Source: Beijerinckiaceae bacterium (GTDB taxonomy: Bacteria; Pseudomonadota; Alphaproteobacteria; Rhizobiales; Beijerinckiaceae). Taken from it: DNA of 56,267 bases. The stretch spans positions 1 through 56,267 of the forward strand of contig CANGFT010000023.1 of NCBI GenBank assembly GCA_947453205.1. The letters run 5' to 3'. The first letter of the stretch is position 1. The number at the start of each line of letters is the position of its first letter. The translations under genes and the position numbers were made by a program. The notes beneath the pieces are model-generated. The model made no database searches and had not been told where the DNA came from. It saw only the letters and a list, made by a program, of their open reading frames with translations. Below, in pieces: positions 10,581 to 18,728 of the stretch.

Positions 10581-11456
10581 TCAGGCCACCGCGCCCAGCG
10601 CCTCCTGCGGATGGCGTTCGGCCAGCACGCGGCGCAGTTTCTCCAGCGCGCGGTTTTCGATCTGGCGCACCCGCTCCTTGGAGATGCCGAGCGTCACGCC
10701 AAGGGATTCAAGGGTGGCGGTCTCCTCGGCGAGGCGCCGCTCCCGCAGAATGCGCAATTCGCGCTCCGAGAGCACTTGCAGGGCCTCGCGCAGCCAGTCG
10801 CTGCGCCGCACCGAATCGATGGTCTCGCCCACCAGCTCATCGGGCAGGGGGCCGCCATCCACCAGAAACTCCACCCGCTCGGCCGGGCCTGAATTGTCGG
10901 TCGAGGCCAGCGGCGCATTGAGCGAGACGTCCGGTCCCGAAAGGCGGGTGTCCATCAAGGCGACATCGGCGGGAGAGACGCCGATGGCCTGGGCGATCGA
11001 GGCGTAGAGCGTGCCGTCAGCGACCGAGCCGCCCTCGCGCGAAAGCTTGGCCCGCAGGCGCCGCAGATTGAAGAACAGGGCCTTCTGGGCCGAACTCGTG
11101 CCGCCCCGCACGATGGACCAGTTGCGCAGGATATAGTCCTGCATGGAGGCGCGGATCCACCAGGTCGCGTAGGTGGAGAAGCGCACCTCCCGCTCGGGCT
11201 CGAAACGGGCGGCGGCTTCGAGCAGGCCGACATGGCCTTCCTGAACGAGATCAGCCAGAGGCAGGCCATAGTGGCGGAAGCGCGCCGCAAGGGCGATCAC
11301 GAGCCGCATATGGGCGTGGGCCAGACGATGCAGCGCCCGCTCGTCCTGATTGTCGCGCCACAGGACCGCAAGCGCGCGCTCCTCTTCGCGCTCCAGAAAC
11401 GGCGCCGCCATGGCCGCCTTGACGAATTGCCGCTGCACACCAGCCATTTGCGCCAT
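10581..11456 (-). CDS. rpoH2: RNA polymerase sigma-32 family factor, RpoH2-like
   Basis: Alternative sigma factor of the heat-shock (sigma-32) class. Region 2 is seen as LVQEGHVGLLEAAARFEPEREVRFSTYATWWIRASMQDYILRN (printed here only to mark it; key words DLVQEG, FSTYA, WWIRA). The RpoH box QKALFFNLRR is at about residues 124-133, and region 4 is LGISKERVRQIENRALEKLR. ATG 11456 has GGGAG at good spacing; ATG 11462 abuts it. The divergent sequence (GPDVSLNAPL) and the promoter suggest the RpoH2 branch, which serves general stress in rhizobia. A GGAAC-N17-CGTT promoter lies about 160 bp upstream. Confidence 0.85.
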   Translation of the reverse strand: MAQMAGVQRQFVKAAMAAPFLEREEERALAVLWRDNQDERALHRLAHAHMRLVIALAARFRHYGLPLADLVQEGHVGLLEAAARFEPEREVRFSTYATWWIRASMQDYILRNWSIVRGGTSSAQKALFFNLRRLRAKLSREGGSVADGTLYASIAQAIGVSPADVALMDTRLSGPDVSLNAPLASTDNSGPAERVEFLVDGGPLPDELVGETIDSVRRSDWLREALQVLSERELRILRERRLAEETATLESLGVTLGISKERVRQIENRALEKLRRVLAERHPQEALGAVA

Positions 11457-11462
11457 TTCCAT

Positions 11463-11780
11463 CTCCCGCTGCGCGCCGGATGATCCGGCGGTCCTCTACC
11501 CATGGCGCGATGGCGCGGCGGGAGATGCTGGGGCGCCCGATGAGGCAGGGCGGGGGTCCGGCGCATCGGCTTGGTGGAAAGTCCACCGCCCGCCATCGGG
11601 CGCATGTGCTTTCAACGATCAACCGCGCGAATCGGTTCCGGCGCCGCTTTGGAGGCGCCGATTCACGCGAGGCCGCCCCGCGAAGGAGGGAGGTGAGGCA
11701 TGACAGGAGGGATATGGAGCGCCGCGCCGCAGGGTGAAGCCCCGCGGGGTCATGACGGCGGCAGATCAATCCGCCACAAT
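11463..11780. other. Intergenic region upstream of rpoH2
   Basis: About 318 bp between the rpoH2 start and the 3' end of the M48 protease gene. Apart from the EcfG-type promoter I see no convincing gene; short open frames here lack ribosome sites and family resemblance. Confidence 0.6.
11614..11639 (-). promoter_or_regulatory. EcfG/RpoE2-type promoter upstream of rpoH2
   Basis: Read on the minus strand: GGAAC (plus 11635-11639), 17 bases, then CGTT (plus 11614-11617). This fits the alphaproteobacterial general-stress sigma consensus GGAAC-N16/17-CGTT. The implied leader before the rpoH2 start is roughly 150 bases. Confidence 0.6.
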
Positions 11781-13295
11781 TCAGTCCGACACGATCTTGA
11801 AGCTCTCGCCCGGCTTAAGGGCGCCCGGCCGGTCAAGGCCGTTGAGCAGCAGGAACCATTCGAGCGGACGATCCGCCAGCGCCATGCGGCCAGCCAGCGA
11901 TTCCGCCGTATCGCTTGCGCCCGCCCGCACCATGCGCAGACGCAGCGGCTGCAGTTTGCCCGCCTCGTCCGGCGTGATCGTGCGGAAGCTTTCCAGCGAG
12001 TCGCGGAAACGCTGGTCCATTCGGTCGGTGAGCGCGGTCGTGGCGAAGATGAGCCGGTAGACATCCGGGCCAAGGCGCACGACGCCCACCCTGAAGCGCC
12101 ATTCGCCGCTTCTGGCGAGGCCGGTCGCGGCGGGCAGGCCATTGATGGTCAGGCTCTTCACGGAGGCTGATTGCAGGCCCGTGATCCAGTCCATGGCGAG
12201 ATAGGACTCAAGGCTCGTGTCGGTGGGAAGGGCCACGCTGTCGAGGCGCAGCGCCTCCGCGCCGCCGCCTGCAACGCCCAGAACCGCCTGGGGCGTATTC
12301 TCAAGGACGAAGCCCTCGGGCGCGAGGAAGCCGAAGCCGAGGCGCGGATGGGTGAAGCGGCGCCCGCGCACCAGCCCCTCCGCAGGATTGTCGCCGAAGT
12401 CGATGCCGTCGATGGCGTTGAGATAGTCGCTGCGCTGGGTCTCGACCGCGCCGGGCTCGCTGAGGGCGCGGGCGGCGGCGGTGGCCTGCGCGATGCGTTC
12501 AGGCGTCGAGGGATGGGAGGCGGCGATCTCCTGTCCCCCCGCCCGCTGGTTGAAGAGGGAGGCGCGCAGGCTCGCCGAGCGGCTGAGGGAGGTCAGGAAC
12601 CGGGCGGCGCCGAAGGGATCGTAGCCCGCTTTCGCGATGGTGCGGACGCCGATCTGGTCCGCGTCGAACTCCTGCTGGCGGGAGAAGCTCGCGAGCGAGG
12701 CGGCGCCGCGCGCCTGCACGGCTGCGCCCCTGTCCTTTTGCAGGACATCCGTGACCCTGCGGATGAGCTGCTGATCCTTCTCCGCCTCCGCGCGCTGGCC
12801 TGCGTGGCCTGCGGTGATATGGGCGATCTCATGGGCCATGACCGCCGCAAGCTCTGAGGAATCATTGGCCAGAGCCAGCATGCCGCGGGTCACATAGACA
12901 TTGCCGTTTGGCAGGGCGAAGGCGTTGACGACCTGGGTGTTCAGGATCGTCACTCGGTAGGCCTCGCCCGGTTTGTCGCTGGCGGCCGCCAGCTTCGCCA
13001 GGATGTTGTTGAGATAGCGTTCCGCGCCCCAGGATCTGTATTCCCCGCCGAACATCTCGACGAGGCGCTTGTGCTGGGCGCTGTCGGGCGTCTCGACGCC
13101 GGTGGTCCGCGGCGCCTCGGGCGGCAGGGCGGGGCCGACGCCGGGGGTCTGGCCATAGGGGTCAAGGGTCGCGCAGCCCGCAAGGCAAAGCGCAAACAGG
13201 GGCGCCAGAAATACGCGCGCGCCAGCCAGCGCCGCGCCAACGCCGCGCCGCCCTGCGGGGGCCTCCGCCCGCCTGATCTTCACCCTCGAGCCCAT
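11781..13295 (-). CDS. M48 family metalloprotease, lipoprotein (BepA-like)
   Basis: A 504-residue periplasmic zinc protease anchored as a lipoprotein. The lipobox LAGC places the lipidated Cys at residue 41 after a long basic and hydrophobic leader. The active site HEIAH is at residues 155-159, and the third ligand Glu is in RQQEFDADQIG. The central part matches BepA/YfgC-type outer-membrane quality-control proteases (SHPSTPERI). A C-terminal region of about 200 residues ends in a LysM-like segment (MVRAGASDTAESLAGRM through LKPGESFKIV), suggesting peptidoglycan contact. A start nearer the hydrophobic segment is possible. Confidence 0.9.
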   Translation of the reverse strand: MGSRVKIRRAEAPAGRRGVGAALAGARVFLAPLFALCLAGCATLDPYGQTPGVGPALPPEAPRTTGVETPDSAQHKRLVEMFGGEYRSWGAERYLNNILAKLAAASDKPGEAYRVTILNTQVVNAFALPNGNVYVTRGMLALANDSSELAAVMAHEIAHITAGHAGQRAEAEKDQQLIRRVTDVLQKDRGAAVQARGAASLASFSRQQEFDADQIGVRTIAKAGYDPFGAARFLTSLSRSASLRASLFNQRAGGQEIAASHPSTPERIAQATAAARALSEPGAVETQRSDYLNAIDGIDFGDNPAEGLVRGRRFTHPRLGFGFLAPEGFVLENTPQAVLGVAGGGAEALRLDSVALPTDTSLESYLAMDWITGLQSASVKSLTINGLPAATGLARSGEWRFRVGVVRLGPDVYRLIFATTALTDRMDQRFRDSLESFRTITPDEAGKLQPLRLRMVRAGASDTAESLAGRMALADRPLEWFLLLNGLDRPGALKPGESFKIVSD

Positions 13296-13357
13296 GATCC
13301 TTCCAGCATTTGCTCCTCTATCATTACGTCATCGGACGAGAATATGGCGAATCCCCC

Positions 13358-14152
13358 TCAATCGCCCGGACGCAGGGAGATTTCGATGGCTTCGGGATCC
13401 ATGAGTTCGATCTGCGGGCCGAACTGGGTCTCCATGAGGCCGCGCAGGCGCACGGTCCTGCCGATGAGCGATTGCAGGGACGCCCCGCTTTTCTCGAAGG
13501 CCGCCACATTGTTGCGGGCCACGGTCGCGGCGAAATCAACGGTCCGGATGGGCCCGAAATTCAGATAGGCGCGGCTTGCCGTGGAGCCAATTTCGGTCAC
13601 CCGCCCCTCGACCAGCAGAACCTCTCCGGCCCGCAGGGCGAGGGCGTCGCGGCCGGCGGCGCTCATGACCGCGAAGGCCGGGTCGGTCCAGAGGCCAAGC
13701 TTCTCCCGCCGGGCCTTCGCCTCGAGGGCGAGCAGGGGACGCAGGCAGGGCCGCGCGAGCGGGTCGATCTCCACCCGCGCGAGGCCCGCCTCGACAAGGG
13801 CTTCGCCAACCGATTGAAGGCTCCCGTCGCCCCCCGGCGCGAAGAGCCGCGCGGGCAGGCGGCTCCAGCGGTCGGGCGTGGCGGCGAGCAGCTCCAGCGC
13901 CACCGTCAGGCCGGGGCGCATCAGCCAGCCCCGCACCTGATCGCGCGTTCGGGCGGGGCGGACGGGATCGGCCGCGCTCGCCCTTGGCGGCTCCAGTCCC
14001 GCCAGCCGCAGGCGCCGCCCGTCTTCGAGGCTGATTTCAAGCCGCTCGTCGATGGCCGCCGCCCGCAGGCCATGGCTGACCGCCTCCCCGCAGGGCGCGG
14101 CGTGGGCGGGGGCGGCGCTGATGCACAGCAGGCTGGCGAGCAGGAGGCGCAT
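13358..14152 (-). CDS. Secreted nuclease-fold (SNase-like) protein
   Basis: A 264-residue exported protein with signal peptide MRLLLASLLCISAAPAHA and a thermonuclease (SNase, OB-fold) like domain. That domain has LRLAGLEPPRA at the strand that normally holds catalytic Asp/Arg, then GEALVEAGLARVE and LLALEAKARREKLGLWTDP, which are typical of SNase homologues. The C-terminal third (EVLLVEGRVTEIG through LRGLMETQFGPQIELMDPEAIEI) looks like a second OB-fold. Catalytic residues are not clearly conserved, so nuclease activity is doubtful. ATG 14152 fits the signal peptide; a TTG at 14170 would extend it. Confidence 0.75.
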   Translation of the reverse strand: MRLLLASLLCISAAPAHAAPCGEAVSHGLRAAAIDERLEISLEDGRRLRLAGLEPPRASAADPVRPARTRDQVRGWLMRPGLTVALELLAATPDRWSRLPARLFAPGGDGSLQSVGEALVEAGLARVEIDPLARPCLRPLLALEAKARREKLGLWTDPAFAVMSAAGRDALALRAGEVLLVEGRVTEIGSTASRAYLNFGPIRTVDFAATVARNNVAAFEKSGASLQSLIGRTVRLRGLMETQFGPQIELMDPEAIEISLRPGD

Positions 14153-14262
14153 GAAAGGGAGCGTGTGCAAGGACAGTGTGAAAGGAGAATGCGAAAGCAG
14201 GCGTGAGGCAAGGGCTCCATGATACAGTGAAACCGGCCCATTGCAGCAGGAGCGCAGCCGTC

Positions 14263-14577
14263 ATGAGCGATTTTTCCGTGGTGATGACCACCGCCGCGTC
14301 AGCGCAAACCGTGCAGGCGCTCATCGACAGGGCGCTGGGCGAGGGGCTGGCGGCCTGCGTCCAGGCCCTGCCCATGAACAGCCATTATGTCTGGGAGGGC
14401 GCCGTGGTCCAGGCCGAGGAGACCCTGCTTCTGTTCAAGGCGAAGACCGCCGACTATCCGGCGCTGGAGGCGATGATCCGCGCCGTCCATGACTATGAGA
14501 CGCCCGAGATCCTCCGGCTCGACGTCGCGGCCGGCCTGCCGGCCTATCTCGACTGGATCAAGACATCGACGCGCTGA
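14263..14577 (+). CDS. cutA: Divalent cation tolerance protein CutA
   Basis: A 104-residue CutA1-type trimeric protein (PII-like fold) linked to copper and divalent cation tolerance. The sequence runs MSDFSVVMTTAASAQTVQALI, GLAACVQALPMNSHYVWEGAVVQAEETLLLFKA and ends VHDYETPEILRLDVAAGLPAYLDWI, the family hallmark. CAGGAG precedes ATG 14263; the longer open frame from 14203 has no support. It is divergent from the SNase-like gene. Confidence 0.95.
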   Translation: MSDFSVVMTTAASAQTVQALIDRALGEGLAACVQALPMNSHYVWEGAVVQAEETLLLFKAKTADYPALEAMIRAVHDYETPEILRLDVAAGLPAYLDWIKTSTR

Positions 14578-14583
14578 AGCGGC

Positions 14584-15000
14584 TCAGGCGCCCAGCGGCC
14601 CGTTCAGCATCCAGCGATGGCCGAAGGGATCGCGCAAGACGGCGAAACGTGTGCCCCAGAAGGAGTTTGTCGGCTGGGTCTCGCCCTTGGCGCCGAGCTG
14701 GGTCGCGCGGTTGAAGACCTCGTCCACCTCCTTGCCCGCAGCAAATTCGAGGCTCACCGAGGCGGTCGCGGGTTCGCCGGGGATGGGTGGGCGCGTCGCC
14801 CCCCCGGCGAATTCGGGAAAGGCGTCGGCGACCATGACCGAGCCGCCGTTGATGTCGAGCTCGCAGTGGATGATCCGCACCCCGTCGAGGGCGGGCATCA
14901 GGGCCTTCTGCCGGGCGCCGAAGGCCGCGGTGTAGAAGGCTATGCCAGCGGCTGCGGGGGTGACGGTGAGATAGGGGGCTACCGGCGGACGCTCGGACAT
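14584..15000 (-). CDS. VOC family (PhnB-like glyoxalase fold) protein
   Basis: A 138-residue protein of the vicinal oxygen chelate superfamily, PhnB-like group. It starts with a short leader to [23 protein letters not shown], then [21 protein letters not shown], and ends with [22 protein letters not shown], where His and Glu/Asp positions would bind metal. These proteins are usually annotated as glyoxalase/bleomycin resistance-like without known substrate. It converges on cutA with a 6-bp gap. Confidence 0.88.
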   Translation of the reverse strand: MSERPPVAPYLTVTPAAAGIAFYTAAFGARQKALMPALDGVRIIHCELDINGGSVMVADAFPEFAGGATRPPIPGEPATASVSLEFAAGKEVDEVFNRATQLGAKGETQPTNSFWGTRFAVLRDPFGHRWMLNGPLGA

Positions 15001-15140
15001 GGGGATTCCCTTGGTTGCAGGTCAGATTGTCCGGGGAAAGGCGGCGAAGGCAAGCGCCACTTTCATCCCTCGCCCAATTGCGGTATGCGAAGCGTGGATT
15101 TCAACAAGGGCCGCATCAAGCGGCGACGGGACGAAGACCG

Positions 15141-16544
15141 ATGGCGCCACGCACTCTCTACGACAAGATCTGGGACGACCATGTCGTCGAAGCTCAGCCG
15201 GACGGCACGACGCTTCTGTATATTGACCGCCACCTCGTCCACGAGGTGACCAGCCCGCAGGCTTTTGAAGGCCTGCGCCTGTCCGGCCGCAAGGTCCGCT
15301 CGCCCGAGCGCACCCTGCTGGTCGTCGACCATAACGTGCCGACCACGGACCGCTCGGCGCCCATCACGGACCCCGAGAGCAAGGCGCAGATCGAATATCT
15401 CGCTGATAACGCGAAGTATTTCGGGCTTGAGTATTACGATGAGCATGACGTTCGCCAGGGCGTGGTCCACATCATCGGACCTGAGCAGGGCTTCACCCTG
15501 CCCGGCACGACCATCGTCTGCGGCGACAGCCATACGGCCACCCACGGCGCCTTCGGCGCTCTGGCCCACGGCATCGGCACGTCAGAGGTCGAGCATGTGC
15601 TGGCCACCCAGACGCTGATCCAGAAGAAGTCCACGAACATGCGCGTCACCGTCAACGGGAAGATCCCGCCCGGCGTGACCGCGAAGGACATCGTGCTCGC
15701 CATCATCGGCAAGATCGGCACGGGCGGCGGCACCGGCTGCGTGATCGAATATGCGGGCGAGGCCATCGAGGCGCTCTCGATGGAAGGCCGCATGACCGTC
15801 TGCAACATGTCGATCGAGGCGGGCGCCCGCGCCGGCATCATCGCCCCCGATGAGAAGACCTTCGAATATCTGAAGGGTCGCCCCAAGGCTCCCAAGGGCG
15901 CCCATTGGGAGCAGGCGGTCGCCTACTGGCGCACCCTGAAGTCCGACCCCGGCGCGCATTTCGACCATGAGGTCGTGCTCGACGCCGCCTCTCTGCCCCC
16001 GCTCGTGACCTGGGGCACTAGCCCCGAGAACGTCATCACCATCGACGGGACCGTGCCGAAGATCGAGGACGGCGCGACCGAGCAGAAGCGCGCCTCCATC
16101 AAGCGCGCGCTCGAATATATGGGCCTCAAGGGCGGCGAGAAGATCACGGACATCGAGATCCAGCGCGCCTTCATCGGCTCCTGCACCAATGGCCGCATCG
16201 AGGATCTGCGGGCGGCTGCCGATGTCGCCAAGGGCCGCAAGGTCCACCCCGGCGTCAACGCCCTGGTGGTGCCGGGCTCGGGCCTCGTGAAGGCGCAGGC
16301 GGAGGCCGAGGGCCTCGACAAGATCTTCATCGAGGCGGGCTTCGAATGGCGTGAGCCGGGCTGCTCCATGTGCCTCGCCATGAACCCCGACAAGCTGGAG
16401 CCGGGCGAGCGCTGCGCCTCGACCTCCAACCGCAACTTCGAGGGCCGTCAGGGCTTCCGCGGACGCACCCATCTCGTCTCCCCCGCCATGGCGGCGGCGG
16501 CGGCGATCGCAGGCAAGTTCGTGGACGTCCGCAACCTCAAGTGA
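15141..16544 (+). CDS. leuC: 3-isopropylmalate dehydratase large subunit LeuC
   Basis: Large subunit of isopropylmalate isomerase in leucine synthesis; it carries the [4Fe-4S] cluster and works with LeuD (18048). The 467-residue protein begins [16 protein letters not shown], contains [33 protein letters not shown] (key: CGDSHT), and has cluster cysteines in IGSCTNGR and [12 protein letters not shown] 15141 is the family start; the open frame extends further upstream without resemblance. It is separated from leuD by three genes, with a strong terminator after it. Confidence 0.97.
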   Translation: MAPRTLYDKIWDDHVVEAQPDGTTLLYIDRHLVHEVTSPQAFEGLRLSGRKVRSPERTLLVVDHNVPTTDRSAPITDPESKAQIEYLADNAKYFGLEYYDEHDVRQGVVHIIGPEQGFTLPGTTIVCGDSHTATHGAFGALAHGIGTSEVEHVLATQTLIQKKSTNMRVTVNGKIPPGVTAKDIVLAIIGKIGTGGGTGCVIEYAGEAIEALSMEGRMTVCNMSIEAGARAGIIAPDEKTFEYLKGRPKAPKGAHWEQAVAYWRTLKSDPGAHFDHEVVLDAASLPPLVTWGTSPENVITIDGTVPKIEDGATEQKRASIKRALEYMGLKGGEKITDIEIQRAFIGSCTNGRIEDLRAAADVAKGRKVHPGVNALVVPGSGLVKAQAEAEGLDKIFIEAGFEWREPGCSMCLAMNPDKLEPGERCASTSNRNFEGRQGFRGRTHLVSPAMAAAAAIAGKFVDVRNLK

Positions 16545-16560
16545 GCCGCGCGGGCGCTCA

Positions 16561-16587
16561 ATTGCTGCAGCTTTGCTGCGCAGCAAT
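16561..16587. repeat. Inverted repeat downstream of leuC
   Basis: ATTGCTGC (16561-16568) and GCAGCAAT (16580-16587) form a perfect 8-bp stem with an 11-base loop, followed by TTT. It lies before the main terminator and may protect or shape the leuC 3' end. Confidence 0.4.
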
Positions 16588-16654
16588 TTTGCGCTCAGGG
16601 TGGTTTCATGCTGCGCGGCACGACTGCAGCAAAACTGCGGTAAGTCATTGAAAT

Positions 16655-16683
16655 AAAAGGCCAGCTTCGTGCTGGCCTTTTTG
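16655..16683 (+). terminator. Rho-independent terminator of leuC
   Basis: AAGGCCAGC / GCTGGCCTT arms (16657-16665 and 16671-16679) with loop TTCGT, flanked by an A-run and followed by TTTTTG. Confidence 0.88.
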
Positions 16684-16720
16684 TTTGGAGACCGCCTCGG
16701 CCTCAGCGGAAGAAGCGATC

Positions 16721-16879
16721 ATGAGCGAACCCTCGCCCCCCGGAGAAATGCCGCCCACAGAAACGCCCCCTGACGAGGGCGATCCCGCGCAGGTCTGGGG
16801 CGCCCGCGTCGGCCGCGCTCTGGGCTGGCTTGCGGCGGGAGCTTTGCTGGTCAATCTTTTCACCCATTGGCTGTTTTGA
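16721..16879 (+). CDS. Small single-pass membrane protein
   Basis: A 52-residue product: a proline- and acid-rich N-terminal 27 residues (MSEPSPPGEMPPTETPP), then one hydrophobic segment GRALGWLAAGALLVNLFTHW at the C-terminus. GGAAGAAG precedes ATG 16721, while the longer TTG start at 16685 falls in the terminator region. It is 13 bp upstream of the minimal-zincin gene and probably co-transcribed. I do not recognise a family. Confidence 0.7.
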   Translation: MSEPSPPGEMPPTETPPDEGDPAQVWGARVGRALGWLAAGALLVNLFTHWLF

Positions 16880-16892
16880 CGGAGCCTCGCCC

Positions 16893-17321
16893 ATGTCTTC
16901 AGACCCATCCGATCCCGCCCGCCTCAAGAGCCTCCAGGCGCCTTCCCTCGCCGATCTCGAGGCCGTCGCCGACGCGGCCTTCGCAGCCCTGCCCGAAGAG
17001 TTCCGCGCCCTCTGCGAGGGGCTGGTCATCCGGGTCGAGGATTTTCCGGATGAGGAGACCCTCGAAGAAATGGAGGCGGAGACCGAATTCGACTTTCTGG
17101 GCCTCTTCCGCGGCCGGGGCCTCGCCCATCGCGGCGCGGTGCTGGAGACAGGGGAGTTCCCCAACATGGTCTGGCTCTATCGCCGCCCCATCCTCGACTA
17201 CTGGGCCGAGCATGAGGAGACGCTGGGCCATGTGGTCACCCATGTCCTGGTGCATGAGATCGGCCATCACTTCGGCCTGTCGGACGAGGATATGGAGGAG
17301 ATCGAGGGTCGGGCCGACTAG
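16893..17321 (+). CDS. Metallopeptidase family protein (minimal zincin, PF06262-like)
   Basis: A 142-residue cytoplasmic protein with a C-terminal zinc-protease signature HEIGHHFGLSD (residues 121-131) within VVTHVLVHEIGHHFG. The upstream segments EFDFLGLFRGRGLAHRG and MVWLYRRPILDYW match the small zincin family found next to varied genes in alphaproteobacteria. No substrate is known. GGAG lies before ATG 16893. The next gene on the other strand ends 3 bp away. Confidence 0.9.
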   Translation: MSSDPSDPARLKSLQAPSLADLEAVADAAFAALPEEFRALCEGLVIRVEDFPDEETLEEMEAETEFDFLGLFRGRGLAHRGAVLETGEFPNMVWLYRRPILDYWAEHEETLGHVVTHVLVHEIGHHFGLSDEDMEEIEGRAD

Positions 17322-17324
17322 GGT

Positions 17325-17885
17325 TCAGTCCGCCGGACTATGGGCGGCGCAGGCGAGCGTGGTCTCTTCGCCCGACAGGTCCGCGCCGAAGTTGCGGCAG
17401 CGTTTGGTCTGCCCGCGCGCCTCCAGATGCCTGCACCCCTCGCATCCCCCGAAGACCGTCCGCGCGCCCTCGGGCGCAAGGTCGCCCGCGATATGGGCGA
17501 GGCTCTGGGACAGGGCCGCCGCATAGAGGGGCGGCAGGCGGGCGATGGCCTCGACGAGGCCGCGCATGGGATCGTCCTGGAGGAGCGCGAGGCCTTCGGG
17601 CGTCGCCTCAAGGCGCGTGGCGCGTCCGTCCGAGGGGTGGCGGGCCTTGCGGATCAGGCCCTTGCGCTCCAGCGCCATCAGGGTCTGCGACGCCGTGCCC
17701 TTGGTGGTGGCGAGCCAGGCGGCGACGGCGGTGGGCTGGCGCGAGAATGTGTTGGCGCGGGCGATGAAGCGCAGCGCCTCCCATTGGGCGGGCGCAAGGG
17801 TCGCGGCCTCGCGCGCGCGGGCGAAGCGCCCGATCCGCTCGATCAGGGCCGCGATGCGAAGGGGCGCGCTGTCAGGACTGGCCAT
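17325..17885 (-). CDS. MarR-like winged-helix regulator with C-terminal cysteine motif
   Basis: A 186-residue protein. Residues 30-105 form a MarR-type winged helix ([48 protein letters not shown]; the wing is HPSDGRA). The C-terminal 45 residues carry four cysteines, C148-x2-C151-x11-C163-x15-C179, which could bind zinc or an iron-sulfur cluster. I recall similar cysteine tails in a MarR subgroup, so this is probably a conserved arrangement. It is divergent from leuD, and an inverted repeat at 17924-17961 in the shared promoter region is a candidate operator. Confidence 0.85.
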   Translation of the reverse strand: MASPDSAPLRIAALIERIGRFARAREAATLAPAQWEALRFIARANTFSRQPTAVAAWLATTKGTASQTLMALERKGLIRKARHPSDGRATRLEATPEGLALLQDDPMRGLVEAIARLPPLYAAALSQSLAHIAGDLAPEGARTVFGGCEGCRHLEARGQTKRCRNFGADLSGEETTLACAAHSPAD

Positions 17886-17923
17886 CGGGTCAGGCTAGCG
17901 GGCGTTTGGTTAATGAAGTGTGA

Positions 17924-17961
17924 GGTGGTCGGCTGCAGGGCGAGATGTTGTCCCGACCACC
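17924..17961. repeat. Inverted repeat between marR-like gene and leuD
   Basis: GGTGGTCGG (17924-17932) and CCGACCACC (17953-17961) are perfect 9-bp arms separated by 20 bases, in the 162-bp divergent region. It could be a regulator site or an RNA hairpin in the leuD leader. Confidence 0.5.
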
Positions 17962-18047
17962 GACCGTCCCAACAACCCTTTCATCCTGCGCCCGCTCTTG
18001 CTAGAAGGCGTCAACGCGAGACAGCGCCAGCGCAAGAGGCACGACCG

Positions 18048-18653
18048 ATGGACAAGTTCACGAAGCTCACGGGCGTTGCGGCTCCCATGAAGATCCGCAA
18101 CATCGACACCGACATGATCATCCCCAAGCAGTACCTCAAGACGATCAAGCGCACGGGTCTGGGCACGGGCCTGTTCTCCGAACTGCGCTTCAATGAGGAT
18201 GGTTCGGAAAACCCGGACTTCGTGCTCAACCAGCCGGCCTACCGCAACGCCAAGATCATCGTCGCCGAAGACAATTTCGGCTGCGGCTCCTCGCGCGAAC
18301 ATGCTCCCTGGGCGCTGCTGGATTTCGGCGTGCGCTGCATCATCTCCACGAGCTTCGCCGACATCTTCTTCAACAACTGCTTCCAGAACGGCGTGCTGCC
18401 GATCCGCGTGTCACGCGAGGATCTCGACAAGTTGATGGAGGACGCCGAGCGCGGCGCCAACGCCACCATGACCATCGATCTGGAGGCCCAGGAGATCCAC
18501 GGTCCCGATGGCGGCGTCGTCAAGTTCGACATCGACGCCTTCCGTAAACACTGCATGCTCAATGGGTTGGATGATATCGGCCTGACCATGCAGAAGGATT
18601 CGGGCATATCGTCCTACGAGGGAAATCTCGCGAATTCCCGCCCCTGGGCCTGA
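18048..18653 (+). CDS. leuD: 3-isopropylmalate dehydratase small subunit LeuD
   Basis: Small subunit that completes isopropylmalate isomerase with LeuC. The 201-residue protein begins [28 protein letters not shown], has the swivelling-domain motif [15 protein letters not shown], and continues [29 protein letters not shown] precedes ATG 18048; the very long upstream frame is a shadow of the antisense MarR-like gene. Confidence 0.97.
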   Translation: MDKFTKLTGVAAPMKIRNIDTDMIIPKQYLKTIKRTGLGTGLFSELRFNEDGSENPDFVLNQPAYRNAKIIVAEDNFGCGSSREHAPWALLDFGVRCIISTSFADIFFNNCFQNGVLPIRVSREDLDKLMEDAERGANATMTIDLEAQEIHGPDGGVVKFDIDAFRKHCMLNGLDDIGLTMQKDSGISSYEGNLANSRPWA

Positions 18654-18728
18654 CGCGCCGCCCTCGGGCTTTGGCGCAGGGCTCCGCTGACGCTTTCAGT
18701 CGCGCATGAGGTTCGGTAAGGTGAGCCC

